The notes under the pieces: model-generated | Database searches by the model: none | What the model was told of the DNA's origin: nothing | Seen by the model: the letters and a program-made list of their open reading frames with translations, nothing else | Shown here: positions 54,701 through 63,750 of the stretch, in pieces | Numbering within the stretch: the first letter of the stretch is position 1 | Layout of the letters: the number at the start of each line of letters is the position of its first letter | Translations under genes and position numbers: made by a program | Assembly (NCBI GenBank): GCA_013399875.1 | Contig: VXAZ01001747.1 | Coordinates: forward strand, 118,900 to 182,899 | DNA: 64,000 nt | Source: Gymnorhina tibicen | Taxonomy: Eukaryota > Chordata > Aves > Passeriformes > Artamidae | Reading direction: 5' to 3'

Positions 54701-57700
54701 TTTCTGAAAGGAATTTATTTTAAAACATGACTAAAGTGTTTCCATTCATGACTAAAGCTCTCCTCCACACTACCTTAGTTCCTTACACCCCTAAGTCAAA
54801 ATCAGGTGGATGAGCTGGCAGAAGAATCAATACTCACCATCTTCCTTTTCCTTTACAATCCCCCTTTCACTTTCTGAAAACAGTCTCGGCAATGCTGCAA
54901 GAGCCTCTGAGCTTTCAGATTCTTCTGCCCCCATGTCCTTTTCTGCTAGACACACTATAGGCATCTGAAATTCTAGAAGTGGATGTTTAAAAAGATTAAA
55001 TTAAGATTATAAAGCATCTTGCCATGAACTGTTGAGATGGACAGTTTTAATGTCTGCTCATTGCTTGGTGTCAGCAATCCATCCTATGCTCAAAAGAGGT
55101 CTGCTAAATTCTAATTTGTAATTCTCAAATAAGAGAATTTAATTACAAATAGTCAATGAAATGTTCATAATTCATAATATTTCTTTATGCCTCTACATGA
55201 GGAGATGAATCATCAGTAAGAATAGGAAGAATTGGAATATTCTTATAGAAAAATAGGAAATAAAAATGAGCTCCATTTAATTCATCTGCACATTATTTGT
55301 TTCAGAGCCACCCAAGTTTTGAAGGGGCACACACTCCTCACAAGTCTTCTTTAAGAATGAACTTACTAGTCTTTTCACAGTCTTGAATAATACATCTTAC
55401 ACTGCAACAAATGAAATAAAGTCTTCAGAATTCTCCTATTCTATTGAAAAAGATAAAATGCCTTTGTAGGAGAACTGAAGTAGAACTCAAACAACAAACC
55501 TTTATCCAAATAAGGTAGCTCATGAGTCATGAAAAATAATGCCTGGAATATTTACTTCCAGAAATTTTAATTTCAGCAAGATGTATTTGCTTATTGTGGG
55601 TTGTTTGGGGTTTTTTTCTAATAAGGATTTAAAACAGTAGTCGTCTGAAAGAAGTAACTTTTAGAAAGGAAATGAAAAGCCTAGAAGTCTTACTACAGAA
55701 GAGTCTTAACATTCTTTTTTCACCCCAACTCACCTTCCCCTCTCTTGGAAAACGAATGAGCAGTATCTCCAAGTTTAATTAATTCACTGGTAGATTCTGA
55801 GCCATCCGGATCACAAGTTAGAACAAAATATTCTGACTGGGACCTAAGGGGAACATAAAGCCATCAAATATTTCCTCTCTCAGCCTCTGCCTGTTCAGCC
55901 CACAAGATGGAGCTGCCGAGGAGCCGTGCAGGACACGGTCCTGCTGCTACAGAGCAAACCAGAGCAGGAGTCCCAACCACAAACTGAACTCAGCTTAACA
56001 AATCAGTCTTTAAAATACAATCTTTAAAACTGATCAAAGTTTTCAAGTTGTTTCATTCCACATAAAAAGTAAACTTAAGAGACACAGAATCAGCAACTCT
56101 TCAAGGGCAAAAGAAGTCCCAGATGTAATTTTAGCCTGACCAAAGGAGTCACCTCACATTCCTTTTGGCATATGTAATCAGTAGGTGTCTATACTGTAAA
56201 AAACCTACTAATTTCTCTACAGATACACAAAGACAGTCAATCGATATGTTAAAGCAAATATTCAGAACTGTTCTTACCTTTCAACTGATGAGAGTGGTGT
56301 ATGTTGTGTAAGTTGACCAGCAGTGCTTTCCAGATGGTCTTGAGATGCAAGTTGAATTTCATCACTGGGCAGCACATTTATCTCAGCTGTTAATAACCAA
56401 GAGGTAATTATTTTCAAGAAAACTACTTCTACCTATAAACTAACAAGTATTAATTCCAATATCATCCAAACAGTTTATGTGTAATATCAACATTATAGTG
56501 TTTTATCTAAAATTATGACATGTAATGTTGCCCCATGGAGGGGGGGGGCAGGGGAGGTGGGGCAACTTTTATGGTAAGCTTTGAAAAATTATACCACTAC
56601 CATAAACCTTTAATAAAGCTTTATTCTTCCTCGAAATAATTAAACTGTGGACTTACAGCTAGAAAATTTGAGCCACTAACCCCCACTGGATAACAGGACT
56701 GGCAGTCTGAGGGAAGGGAAAAGCAGTATAGGCACCAAACATTCCTACTGTCCTCTTTCTTCTGCCCACTCTGGAACAGGTCAGGAGGGAACTGTCTCAG
56801 GCACCAAGTGCTCGGGGACTTTACTCACAGAGTGCAACAGCCAGTGGTGACAGCTCTTATTTGCTCTGAGATAGGAAGACTAGTACTGTCTGCAGTAAGA
56901 TGCCTCTGCAGGGCTGAGCACCTCTTCCCATTTTCCTCAAAATAACCCCTGCTATGGATCTACTCCCAAGACCCACTTCCCAAGAAAGGCTGTCATCCTC
57001 CTTATGTCCTAGTAAGTAAAAGGGACATTTCCTCATTGTTCCAATTAAAGCCAACATTTTCCTCCTTGAATCCTAATCCTAAATCATTTGACTTACAGGT
57101 TGAAAAGCAACTAACAAAAGATGAATTGTCTAGAGTAGGTTTCTGCCACAAGAATGAAGCAGAAAGATTATGTAAGTTTGGGGGGGAATTATCTATTTAT
57201 TATTGTTTATGAAAATAAGGAATGCAAATATTCAGCTTCACCATGGAAACTTCCTCTCCCAGGGTCAGTTTTGTCTTTCACTTCTCTCCACTGTCAAGGT
57301 TATAAGTAACAAAAAAACTCCAAATAAATCTTTGCTACATTGGAAACATTTTGGGTTTACATCTCACCTCCAGTCTGAGAAGATGCTTCACTGACTTCTC
57401 TAAGATACTCTAACAAACCATCAAATATTTCGAGGAGGTTTTTGATAGATTCCCTGTCTCCTTTCACAATGTTCTCACCTTAAGAGAAAGTAATGCCACA
57501 TATTAATAATTAGTACTTCATAGAAGAAAAATTCTCAAAAGCAAGAGTTTTCTGTAGGAGAGTGCTTGGAAATTCTTGTAAGGGTGCCAGCTCAGAAGAC
57601 ACCTGGTCACTTATTTATGGCTATGTAGGTAAGCATAAGGTATATTTTAAGTGCCTTATTTAAATTTGCATCTTTTCAGTTCCAGTAAGTGAAAGTTTAT

Positions 57701-60700
57701 TGATGCAGTAACTGCTTTCACACACATAAATATTCAGGGATATTTTCAGGGACAGTTGGTATTTAGTATTTTTCTTACACATAAAACTATAGCATGAACC
57801 AGTCTATGGAGTAGCAGCAGGATTGCAAACACCAGCCACTGTGTACAGGCATCAAATCAGAGATATTTCTTATCATGCAGTTTTCATTCTTTGCAGGTTA
57901 TGCTATGTGAGACATACACAGGAATACTCAGGGAAAGCCGTTATCTGTGTACAGATAACAGATAACACAACGCAGTTCAACTCTTTACTCAACAACTTTT
58001 AAAAATGCACTAACAAGTTTGAAACTCCAGAGTCACGTCTCAAAACCCAGTGTCCAAGCCCGAGCCAGTAACGGATTTCAGGTAACACTTCAGCAGCCAA
58101 ATGAAGCATGGCCGGATGTTAACTCTAACATTTCTTTCTCTTATCTATTCTCTGTTTGCTGTTTCAATTTATAACCTATGTCCAAGGAAAGAGGTCAGTG
58201 TTCTGATGACATCCACTACCATAAAAAGACCTTCCATGCAAGTATGAAAGCAAGCTGTATAACACCTGATTCTTAAAGTGTTCAAATTAAACCACACAGA
58301 TACTCAGCTGGTGTTTGTCTCATTAAACCAAGTACTTACCAGTGATGTGAGACAAGCTGACCTGCAAATAATCCAATGCCAGGGAATCTATTACTGCTTG
58401 TACATTATGTGCATCATCCTCTTGGCTTCTGGGAGTAGCTATGAAATCTATGTAAAATAAATAATAGATTTTAGGCTTTTTAAATGGATAGCTTGTTGCA
58501 GGCACCTTAATTAAACTACTTTAACTTCAGCTTACAAGTTAGCATTTTTTCAGTACCTTGTGTCCTTGGTGAAAAGCCCAACTATCATATCGTCCTATGA
58601 AATCTTTTATAAATACTGAGCACAAACTTAGAACACCCCCTGGAAAATGTGAGGGTTTTATCAGGATTAAATTCAAGAAAAATTCAAAGCATTTCTCCTC
58701 CTTCACTCCCAGCACACACACCTAGTTCAGATCATCAAACTGGAGCTGCAGTTTGTGTTAGGGCTTCTTCTTTTCCTATCACACACCAATTGGACTGCAG
58801 TGTATTTTACTTGATTGGGAACATTAGTTTTAGTTCTGGGCTTACATTTAACAGGACTTCTACCTTCAATAGGTGCCAGTTACCTCAGTGCTATTAAAAT
58901 CTTTCGCAATTAGTAGTCTGACACTTCCTGCATGTAACAGTTTATGAATAAAGCAAATACATAATTGTATGGCCTTTGCTTAGTTGTTGTCACTGAAGTC
59001 CACTGGAGTTGGGTTAAAGCAGGGTTAAATCACAGCTCAGCTCTTAGCAGACTGTAAGTATTAAGCATTTTATGAGATCAGACTTCAGTGTTAACACTGC
59101 TGTAAGATAAAATGAGCCAGTTCACACTCTTCAGAAGTATTATGCCCACAGACAGCTTTCAAGGCCTAATTTACAGCCGTTTTGCTGTGGCTATCCTCAT
59201 CGGTGCCATTCATAGCAGTCCAAAATTAAAATAAAATTGGCCAATATTACTTAAATCTTCTTAAAGAATGACAATCTTATATTTTTGTCTTGGACACAAA
59301 TACTTTAAATCCCTACATCTGTAGCAATTTTTACAAGTTTCAATTTTATTTAGCTACAAAATACACAGAGACAAAAATAAAAAGCAGATTTAGCAATTAT
59401 CGTTCCTACCTGGTACTTTTTCTTCTAAGATTGACTCATAAAGACGAACAAACACGTCAGCACCACATTCTGAGAGATGCTTTATGTGCTGGTTTATGTG
59501 ACAGGTCCTTAAAAGATCATTGGCAACATCAACCCAATCTATTTAGAAAAAAAACATTAATGTCAGAACTGAAAGACAGAAATAAAGACACGGTTACTTA
59601 CAGTGAAAGGTGGAACCCCTGTACGTGTCTTTGACTCCACCAGAGGTGGTCAAACCCAGGACGCTGTCCCATCCATCCAAAATATTAAACACATTGTTCA
59701 AGTGCAATCACAGCACAACTGGACTTGGGAGGTGAAAGGCACTGAAGTACCACAGGCTGGGCAGGTTAAGTTTTTTCCATGTAATGAAAAACAAATTTGA
59801 ATCTGGTCTCATAGCCAGGAATTCCAAACCTTCAAGACCTTAACAAACCAAGCTTTGACACACCATTTATCAGTGATCAGAAATGACAAGTATTTTCTTT
59901 GGAAAACAGGAGCTTTGCTTACAAACCCAGGCTTTCTTATAGTCTTAGGCAATGACATCACTGCTAATGCAAATATTCCTCATGAAAGGTAAATTCTACT
60001 GTAATTAATGATTTAAGGATTAGAATACAGAAGTAATCCTACCAAGTGCTCTGTTGAGCACAATGATACGTGCATTAATATCCTGATTTTCCCCAAACTT
60101 TGAGTCCTGAGTTCAAAGTGCTTTGAAGGATATGTATCCCCTACAGTTTTCCCTGTCACTTGGAATATCAGCTTGGAAGAACTAAAGTCTCCACCTCTGT
60201 TAGTCTGTGATTTTTAAGTCCAGATTTTCCCTCAAGCTGTTGCTTTTGGAAATCAAAATAGTATTTTAGCAAGTATTAAGAACTTCAATTTACTGGAGAG
60301 GGCATAAGTCATGTTGGGGAGGAAAAAGTATAGAATTACTATAACAGCAATTAATTTGTACAGTTTTCAGTCTTCTGTACGCAGGGAGTGTCATTTTTCC
60401 ACCCCTCTACTCCTCCATCAGTTCCAGACATCACTTTATTTTAAGTTTCAGATGCATGAACGGTTAAAGTAGCATCTCCTACATTTCAGGCTGATGTCTT
60501 GGAAGACTTGAATTACTGTTCATCTGCAGCTTTATTAAGCTAAAAGTGTCGCCAGGAACGGAACAAAGACAAAAGAAGGGAAGGGGGAGGTTATCGCAAA
60601 GAGCTTAAAAAGCCACAACACAAGAAAACGACAGCTTTAAAGAGCTGAATAAAATGGTGCCAGCGATGCCAGCAGCAGTGAGTGATGACGGAGAAGGAAG

Positions 60701-60849
60701 CTCTCTGGCTCGCCTCCCCCGGCTCTGCGGGCACCAGACCGGGCGCTGCTCCGGGAGCGGGACCCGCCCCACCGCAAGGCCGGACCCCAGCGAGCCCCGG
60801 TCGGAGCCCTCCGGGGCCCGGCCCTACCTGTGCCCTCAGCGCTGCCCAT
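45581..60849 (-). CDS. CEP95: CEP95 (CCDC45), centrosomal protein of 95 kDa, complete coding region
   Basis: Twenty-two exons join without a phase conflict into 2,601 bases, or 866 residues (human about 821). Residues about 8-125 form the conserved N-terminal domain, reported as calponin-homology-like. Its best-conserved part is the [20 protein letters not shown] block, followed by [18 protein letters not shown]. Residues about 130-500 are acidic, Ser/Thr-rich, poorly conserved and probably disordered. Residues about 510-560 and 605-850 are charged heptad-rich coiled coil (for example [18 protein letters not shown]). The protein localises to centrosomes and spindle poles; its biochemical role is poorly known. 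The start is the first ATG in the island, with an ideal gccgccATGG context. The gene is convergent with SMURF2, as in human. One intron is GC-AG; the others are GT-AG. The family call is very secure; some edges in the weakly conserved middle are less so. Confidence 0.95.
45830..45901 (-). CDS. CEP95: CEP95 exon 21 (coiled coil)
   Basis: 72 bases encoding [20 protein letters not shown] and AQAQ, residues 785-808. The introns on both sides are under 90 bases. Confidence 0.93.
45990..46136 (-). CDS. CEP95: CEP95 exon 20 (coiled coil)
   Basis: 147 bases encoding [20 protein letters not shown], then [18 protein letters not shown], residues 736-784. Confidence 0.95.
47143..47295 (-). CDS. CEP95: CEP95 exon 19 (coiled coil)
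   Basis: 153 bases encoding [20 protein letters not shown], then [20 protein letters not shown], residues 685-735. It is very Arg/Lys-rich and distinctly more GC-rich than its neighbours. Confidence 0.93.
47785..47859 (-). CDS. CEP95: CEP95 exon 18 (coiled coil)
   Basis: 75 bases encoding [20 protein letters not shown] and HSKRL, residues 660-684. Confidence 0.93.
48311..48471 (-). CDS. CEP95: CEP95 exon 17
   Basis: 161 bases encoding [20 protein letters not shown], then [20 protein letters not shown], residues 606-659. Confidence 0.93.
49581..49731 (-). CDS. CEP95: CEP95 exon 16
   Basis: 151 bases encoding [20 protein letters not shown], then [19 protein letters not shown], residues 556-605. 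A basic, Pro-rich break between the coiled coils. The last base joins exon 17 to give Met. Confidence 0.92.
50109..50201 (-). CDS. CEP95: CEP95 exon 15 (coiled coil)
   Basis: 93 bases encoding [20 protein letters not shown], then [11 protein letters not shown], residues 525-555. A charged coiled-coil helix. Confidence 0.93.
50481..50644 (-). CDS. CEP95: CEP95 exon 14
   Basis: 164 bases encoding [20 protein letters not shown], then [20 protein letters not shown], residues 470-524. A Ser/Pro-rich tract runs into the first basic coiled-coil helix. Confidence 0.92.
51020..51134 (-). CDS. CEP95: CEP95 exon 13
   Basis: 115 bases encoding [20 protein letters not shown], then [18 protein letters not shown], residues 432-469. 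It is acidic and rich in potential phosphorylation sites. Confidence 0.92.
51317..51449 (-). CDS. CEP95: CEP95 exon 12 (NAGNAG acceptor)
   Basis: 133 bases encoding [20 protein letters not shown], then [18 protein letters not shown], residues 387-431. The acceptor reads tttag|cag, so the exon can begin at 51449 or 51446 in the same frame, gaining or losing one Ser. Confidence 0.85.
51768..51889 (-). CDS. CEP95: CEP95 exon 11 (GC donor)
   Basis: 122 bases encoding [20 protein letters not shown], then [20 protein letters not shown], residues 347-386. It ends AAG|gcaagt, a GC donor with otherwise perfect consensus. Confidence 0.85.
53014..53060 (-). CDS. CEP95: CEP95 exon 10
   Basis: A 47-base exon encoding [15 protein letters not shown], residues 331-346, between ttctgcag and gtacat. 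It is small, but the phase fits both neighbours. Confidence 0.78.
53716..53782 (-). CDS. CEP95: CEP95 exon 9
   Basis: 67 bases encoding [20 protein letters not shown] and then IP, residues 309-330. It is short. Placement rests on in-frame splice signals on both sides. Confidence 0.82.
54179..54378 (-). CDS. CEP95: CEP95 exon 8
   Basis: 200 bases, residues 242-308, including [40 protein letters not shown] and [12 protein letters not shown]. It is low-conservation and Ser/Pro-rich. Confidence 0.85.
54838..54972 (-). CDS. CEP95: CEP95 exon 7
   Basis: 135 bases encoding [20 protein letters not shown], then [20 protein letters not shown], residues 197-242. Two acceptors lie eight bases apart. 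Only the upstream one (ttctag, exon from 54972) keeps the frame with exon 6, so it was chosen. Confidence 0.82.
55114..55150. repeat. Bulged inverted repeat
   Basis: ATTTGTAATT and AATTACAAAT pair perfectly over 10 bp, and an inner TCTC/GAGA pair extends the stem after a small bulge. It lies in CEP95 intron 6. Confidence 0.6.
55734..55843 (-). CDS. CEP95: CEP95 exon 6
   Basis: 110 bases encoding [20 protein letters not shown], then [16 protein letters not shown], residues 160-197. Confidence 0.87.
56278..56386 (-). CDS. CEP95: CEP95 exon 5
   Basis: 109 bases encoding [20 protein letters not shown] and then [15 protein letters not shown], residues 124-160. It starts the weakly conserved, probably disordered region. 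Phase and splice signals agree with both neighbours. Confidence 0.85.
56527..56566. repeat. G-run in the loop of an inverted repeat
   Basis: GTTGCCCC and GGGGCAAC (8-bp perfect arms) enclose runs of 9, 4 and 2 G before the final G4 run. This meets a loose G-quadruplex pattern on the + strand, within CEP95 intron 4. Confidence 0.6.
57368..57478 (-). CDS. CEP95: CEP95 exon 4 (end of N-terminal domain)
   Basis: 111 bases encoding [19 protein letters not shown], then [18 protein letters not shown], residues 87-123. Confidence 0.95.
57940..57965. promoter_or_regulatory. GATA-motif palindrome
   Basis: GTTATCTG and CAGATAAC are perfect 8-bp arms around TGTA, followed directly by another AGATAA. 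This gives three GATA words in 26 bases in CEP95 intron 3. Confidence 0.4.
58340..58447 (-). CDS. CEP95: CEP95 exon 3 (N-terminal domain)
   Basis: 108 bases encoding [20 protein letters not shown], then [15 protein letters not shown], residues 51-86. This is the most recognisable CEP95 block and anchors the gene call. Confidence 0.96.
59410..59538 (-). CDS. CEP95: CEP95 exon 2 (N-terminal domain)
   Basis: 129 bases encoding [20 protein letters not shown] and then [19 protein letters not shown], residues 8-50. This is the first half of the CH-like domain. Confidence 0.93.
60828..60849 (-). CDS. CEP95: CEP95 coding exon 1
   Basis: ATG at 60847-60849 in a perfect Kozak context inside the CpG island. 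It encodes MGSAEGT plus one base, then gtaggg. The extra base joins exon 2 to make Asp before WVDVANDLL, which matches the expected short acidic N-terminus. Confidence 0.85.
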
Positions 60850-61111
60850 GGCGGCACCAACGGCTCAGCCCCGCCTCCCTCCCCAATTTAAACCGCGGCC
60901 CGCGCACCCATTGGGCAGGCGCCGCAGGAAGGGGCGGGGCCACGCGCGCCAGGGAGTGCGGGGTGTTCGGTCATCGCCGGTGTTACGGGAGCGGGGCGGG
61001 GGGCGGCCGATCCGCTCTGTAACGGGATTGGGAACAGGACTGGGTTTGGATTGGGAGCGGGAACGGGGAGGAAAGAAAGAGCCGGTGCCCCAAAGTCAAG
61101 CCGCAGCGTGG

Positions 61112-61149
61112 GTCACGTGCCACCCCCCGCCGCCCCCCGGTCACGTGAC
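61112..61149. promoter_or_regulatory. Paired CLEAR-type E-boxes
   Basis: GTCACGTG at 61112-61119 and the perfect palindrome GTCACGTGAC at 61140-61149. This is the preferred word of MiT/TFE (TFEB, TFE3) and USF factors. They lie about 270-300 bases upstream of the CEP95 ATG. Confidence 0.5.
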
Positions 61150-61281
61150 AGGTGCCCCCGGTGCGGCCCCGCCGTTCCCCGCCTGGCTCCCCTCGGTTCC
61201 GCCCGGCCGCTGCCGCCCCCGCCCCCGGGCAGCACAGGCCAGCCCCGGGGGGCTCCGGCCGCCGAGCGGGGCTGGCGGCGC

Positions 61282-61292
61282 AAAATGGCGGC
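61282..61292 (+). promoter_or_regulatory. YY1-like promoter element
   Basis: AAAATGGCGGC matches the YY1 consensus (AANATGGCGGC) in + orientation. Such sites often lie just after transcription starts of housekeeping genes. It hints at a + strand transcript starting near 61.27 kb. Confidence 0.45.
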
Positions 61293-61419
61293 GGTGGAGG
61301 GGGTGGTTTGCTCGGCAGGTTCCGCCTTCGTCACCTGAACGGGAGGCGTTTCTTGGCGTTTTCTCGGTAAAATAGGTGGGGAAAGGACCGGCCTGGGGCG
61401 GGGGTGTAGTGGGGGAAAG

Positions 61420-63750
61420 TTCCAGCACTTGACCTTGCAGGCTGGCCCGAGACATTTGCCGGCCGGTGTGTCCATTAACGGGGGGTTGGTGTTAATTACC
61501 ACGATACAGGTTTGACAGAGTAACCCGAAGGCATTTCTGCATGAAAGGAGTGCTAAAACCTTAATTAAAAATAAGATTTAGAAGTGAAACTTACTGTATT
61601 AGCTGCTAGCATACAGTTTTTTGGAGAGGTTGGATGGTGAAAGTATATTCCTTTCGGAGCAACAGTATTCCATACTTCTCAGGAATTCTGGGTTTTCCAT
61701 GTTGCAAGAAAAAATGGTGCCCTTTATCGTTAAACTCCTCGAGCACCACAAAAGCAGCTGAGGTCCCAATTTTGACCGTAAGAACAATGACTGGCAGTAA
61801 TTAAACCTCAGCGGTGTGAGCTCCAATAGCCCACGGGTGTCATTTGTAGGTCTAAATCCAAGTGCACACAACCACCTTAGGAACACAAAAGAGCTTTTGT
61901 TGTGTGTAAGCAAACATAGATCAGTGCTATCGAAACTAAGCTAAATATGGATTTCAGTTTGCTACATACACAGCTCTGCATTGCTATGTTGATTTGTTTC
62001 TGTGTATTGGCTCAAATTAGAGAACACGGGAAAATCAATGATGTTTAATTTAGGAGGGTGGAACAGAAAAATGAGGAAGTTTTTTTACAAAGGAAATTGA
62101 AAGGAGTTCCTTGCAGACTTAACTGCGTGTAGACAAGTCAGGGACTGGGTTTTTGTTTAGTCTTTTCAATTCTTTAAAACCTTAGAAAGATTAAACAGCA
62201 CAGTAACAGGAGCCACTAAGTTATACACAAAATCAAATTAAGCTATGTTAAGATAAATGCAATAGAACAAGAAAAGATCAGATAATTTGTTATTTTTACA
62301 GCCTTTGCAAAAATCTTTCTAAGACTCATCAGGAACAGGAAGCCTGTAGGGTCAGAAGGTGGAGAGTGTTAATAATAATAAGAGTTTTTGGGGACAAAAA
62401 ATCTTTCACAGGCTGTATTAAATAAGCCTATACTGAAAAAAAAAATGGGGAGGTCCGTCTATTAGAAATTTGCAGGGATAGTATTAACAAAACCAGTCAA
62501 GTTGGAGTGCTACTGAAAGAAGAAATTAATTAGAACAAAAAATGGTTGAGCAAGGTGGAATTCCAAATTGCTGAGGGTTGAACAGCTGTGGCTATTCATA
62601 AACAAAATAAGCCTGACTTAGATGTTACTTTTGAGGACGACATCATGCAGACCTCTAGTCTTTGCAAACCTTGCTCTAGTCTTAGCAACAATTTTTTTAA
62701 ATTGCCAGAAAATAATACACAACTGATCAAAAACATCTTTACACTTTCATTATGTAGATCTATATGGGGTCCAGATCTTAAATGCTGTGGATTTCTTGTC
62801 AATAAAAAAATAGCAAAGGATAATTAGAAGTGTGGAATTGCTTTAATAGGAGGAAAAATTACACTGCAGCTTTGGTTTATAAAGGAGGTGACTTAGAAGA
62901 TATTAATGTCCACAAACAGTATAAATAAGCCAAAAGTTATTACTCACCATTTCTACTAACTCATATTGTTTTGCGCCCCTTGTTCTTATGTGGCAATATG
63001 TTGAAAATGAAAGTAAATGTTTTTCAGGTTGCATGCAGTGAAACTGTAAAACACATTGTCACGGTATCTTACAAGCTAAGGGCATAAATAGAATCAAAAT
63101 GGGAAGAAATCGCCATCAAATACAGTTATTTTTGTCCCAGAAAGGCCTTAAAACACAGATTTCTAGAAGGTGGGAGGATATAAATGAGGAGTGTTGTTAC
63201 GGCACTTCTCCTTCCTTATGTTGTTTTCATTTGCTTCTCTCTCTGCCTGGAGCAGGTGGCTGGCAAGTGTTTGTGCTTCAAACTTCAACCCTTGTGTGTG
63301 TAAAGCCTCAGGTCGCCGGACATTCACGTTGTTCCTTCCCTGGCAAAGCCGGGCGGGTGAACAGCAGTGTCCACTTGGGGTACTGAATGTTTTTATCCGG
63401 TGCTTTCTGAGAAGCTTTTCAGCACGGCTGCACCTCAGATGACCTTTGACTCAGGTTACTGGCCCTGGTGTGGCATTCAAAAAGATAACACTGGTAACTG
63501 TTTATAGACATGTGTTTATAAATATTTCTATTTACATATATGTTTATAAACATTTATAAAAGGCAATGGGTAACAGTATAAAAGAACTGGCTTGAAGAGG
63601 TTTGATAATAAGTTATTTTGCACTCAGCTTTCCAGGATCCGCACATCTAGCTCCGAAAGTCACAGGTGGGCATGAGGTCAATCTACTGTGAAGTATCAGT
63701 TATTAGTTAAAATGTTTATTAGTTAAAAGCCCAGGCTCCTCTCGAGCTCT
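61420..63750. other. AT-rich region downstream of the promoter, no gene seen
   Basis: No exon with recognisable protein similarity is visible on either strand. It is either intergenic or the first intron of a + strand gene starting in the island. A cluster of TGTTTATAAA words lies at 63499-63560. Confidence 0.55.

Larger units (their letters stand above)
53061..60827 (-). other. CEP95: CEP95 introns 1-9, 5' half of gene
   Basis: Introns of about 0.4-1.3 kb. Landmarks are a bulged hairpin at 55114-55150 (intron 6), a G-run enclosed by an inverted repeat at 56527-56566 (intron 4), and a GATA palindrome at 57940-57965 (intron 3). Intron 1 (59539-60827) shows nothing until the CpG island begins near 60640. 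Confidence 0.6.
60640..61420. promoter_or_regulatory. CpG island promoter of CEP95, possibly bidirectional
   Basis: A GC- and CpG-dense block covering CEP95 exon 1 and upstream DNA. It contains ATTGG (a CCAAT box on the - strand) at 60910-60914, GC boxes at 60931-60940 and 60991-61007, CACGTG E-boxes at 61112-61119 and 61140-61149, and a YY1-like AAAATGGCGGC at 61282-61292. No TATA box is seen. Its breadth and the + strand YY1-like element suggest divergent transcription, which is unproven. Confidence 0.8.

Noticed and set aside
61285..61338. Short + strand ATG frame starting MAAVEGVV as a first coding exon
   Set aside because: The ATG is the core of a YY1-like element, the following gttccg is a poor donor, and no matching downstream exon was found. 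Kept only as a hint of a transcript start.
60830..61375. 181-codon + strand open frame in the CpG island
   Set aside because: Arg/Pro/Gly-rich composition artefact of GC-rich promoter DNA; overlapping frames are open on both strands and none is recognisable.
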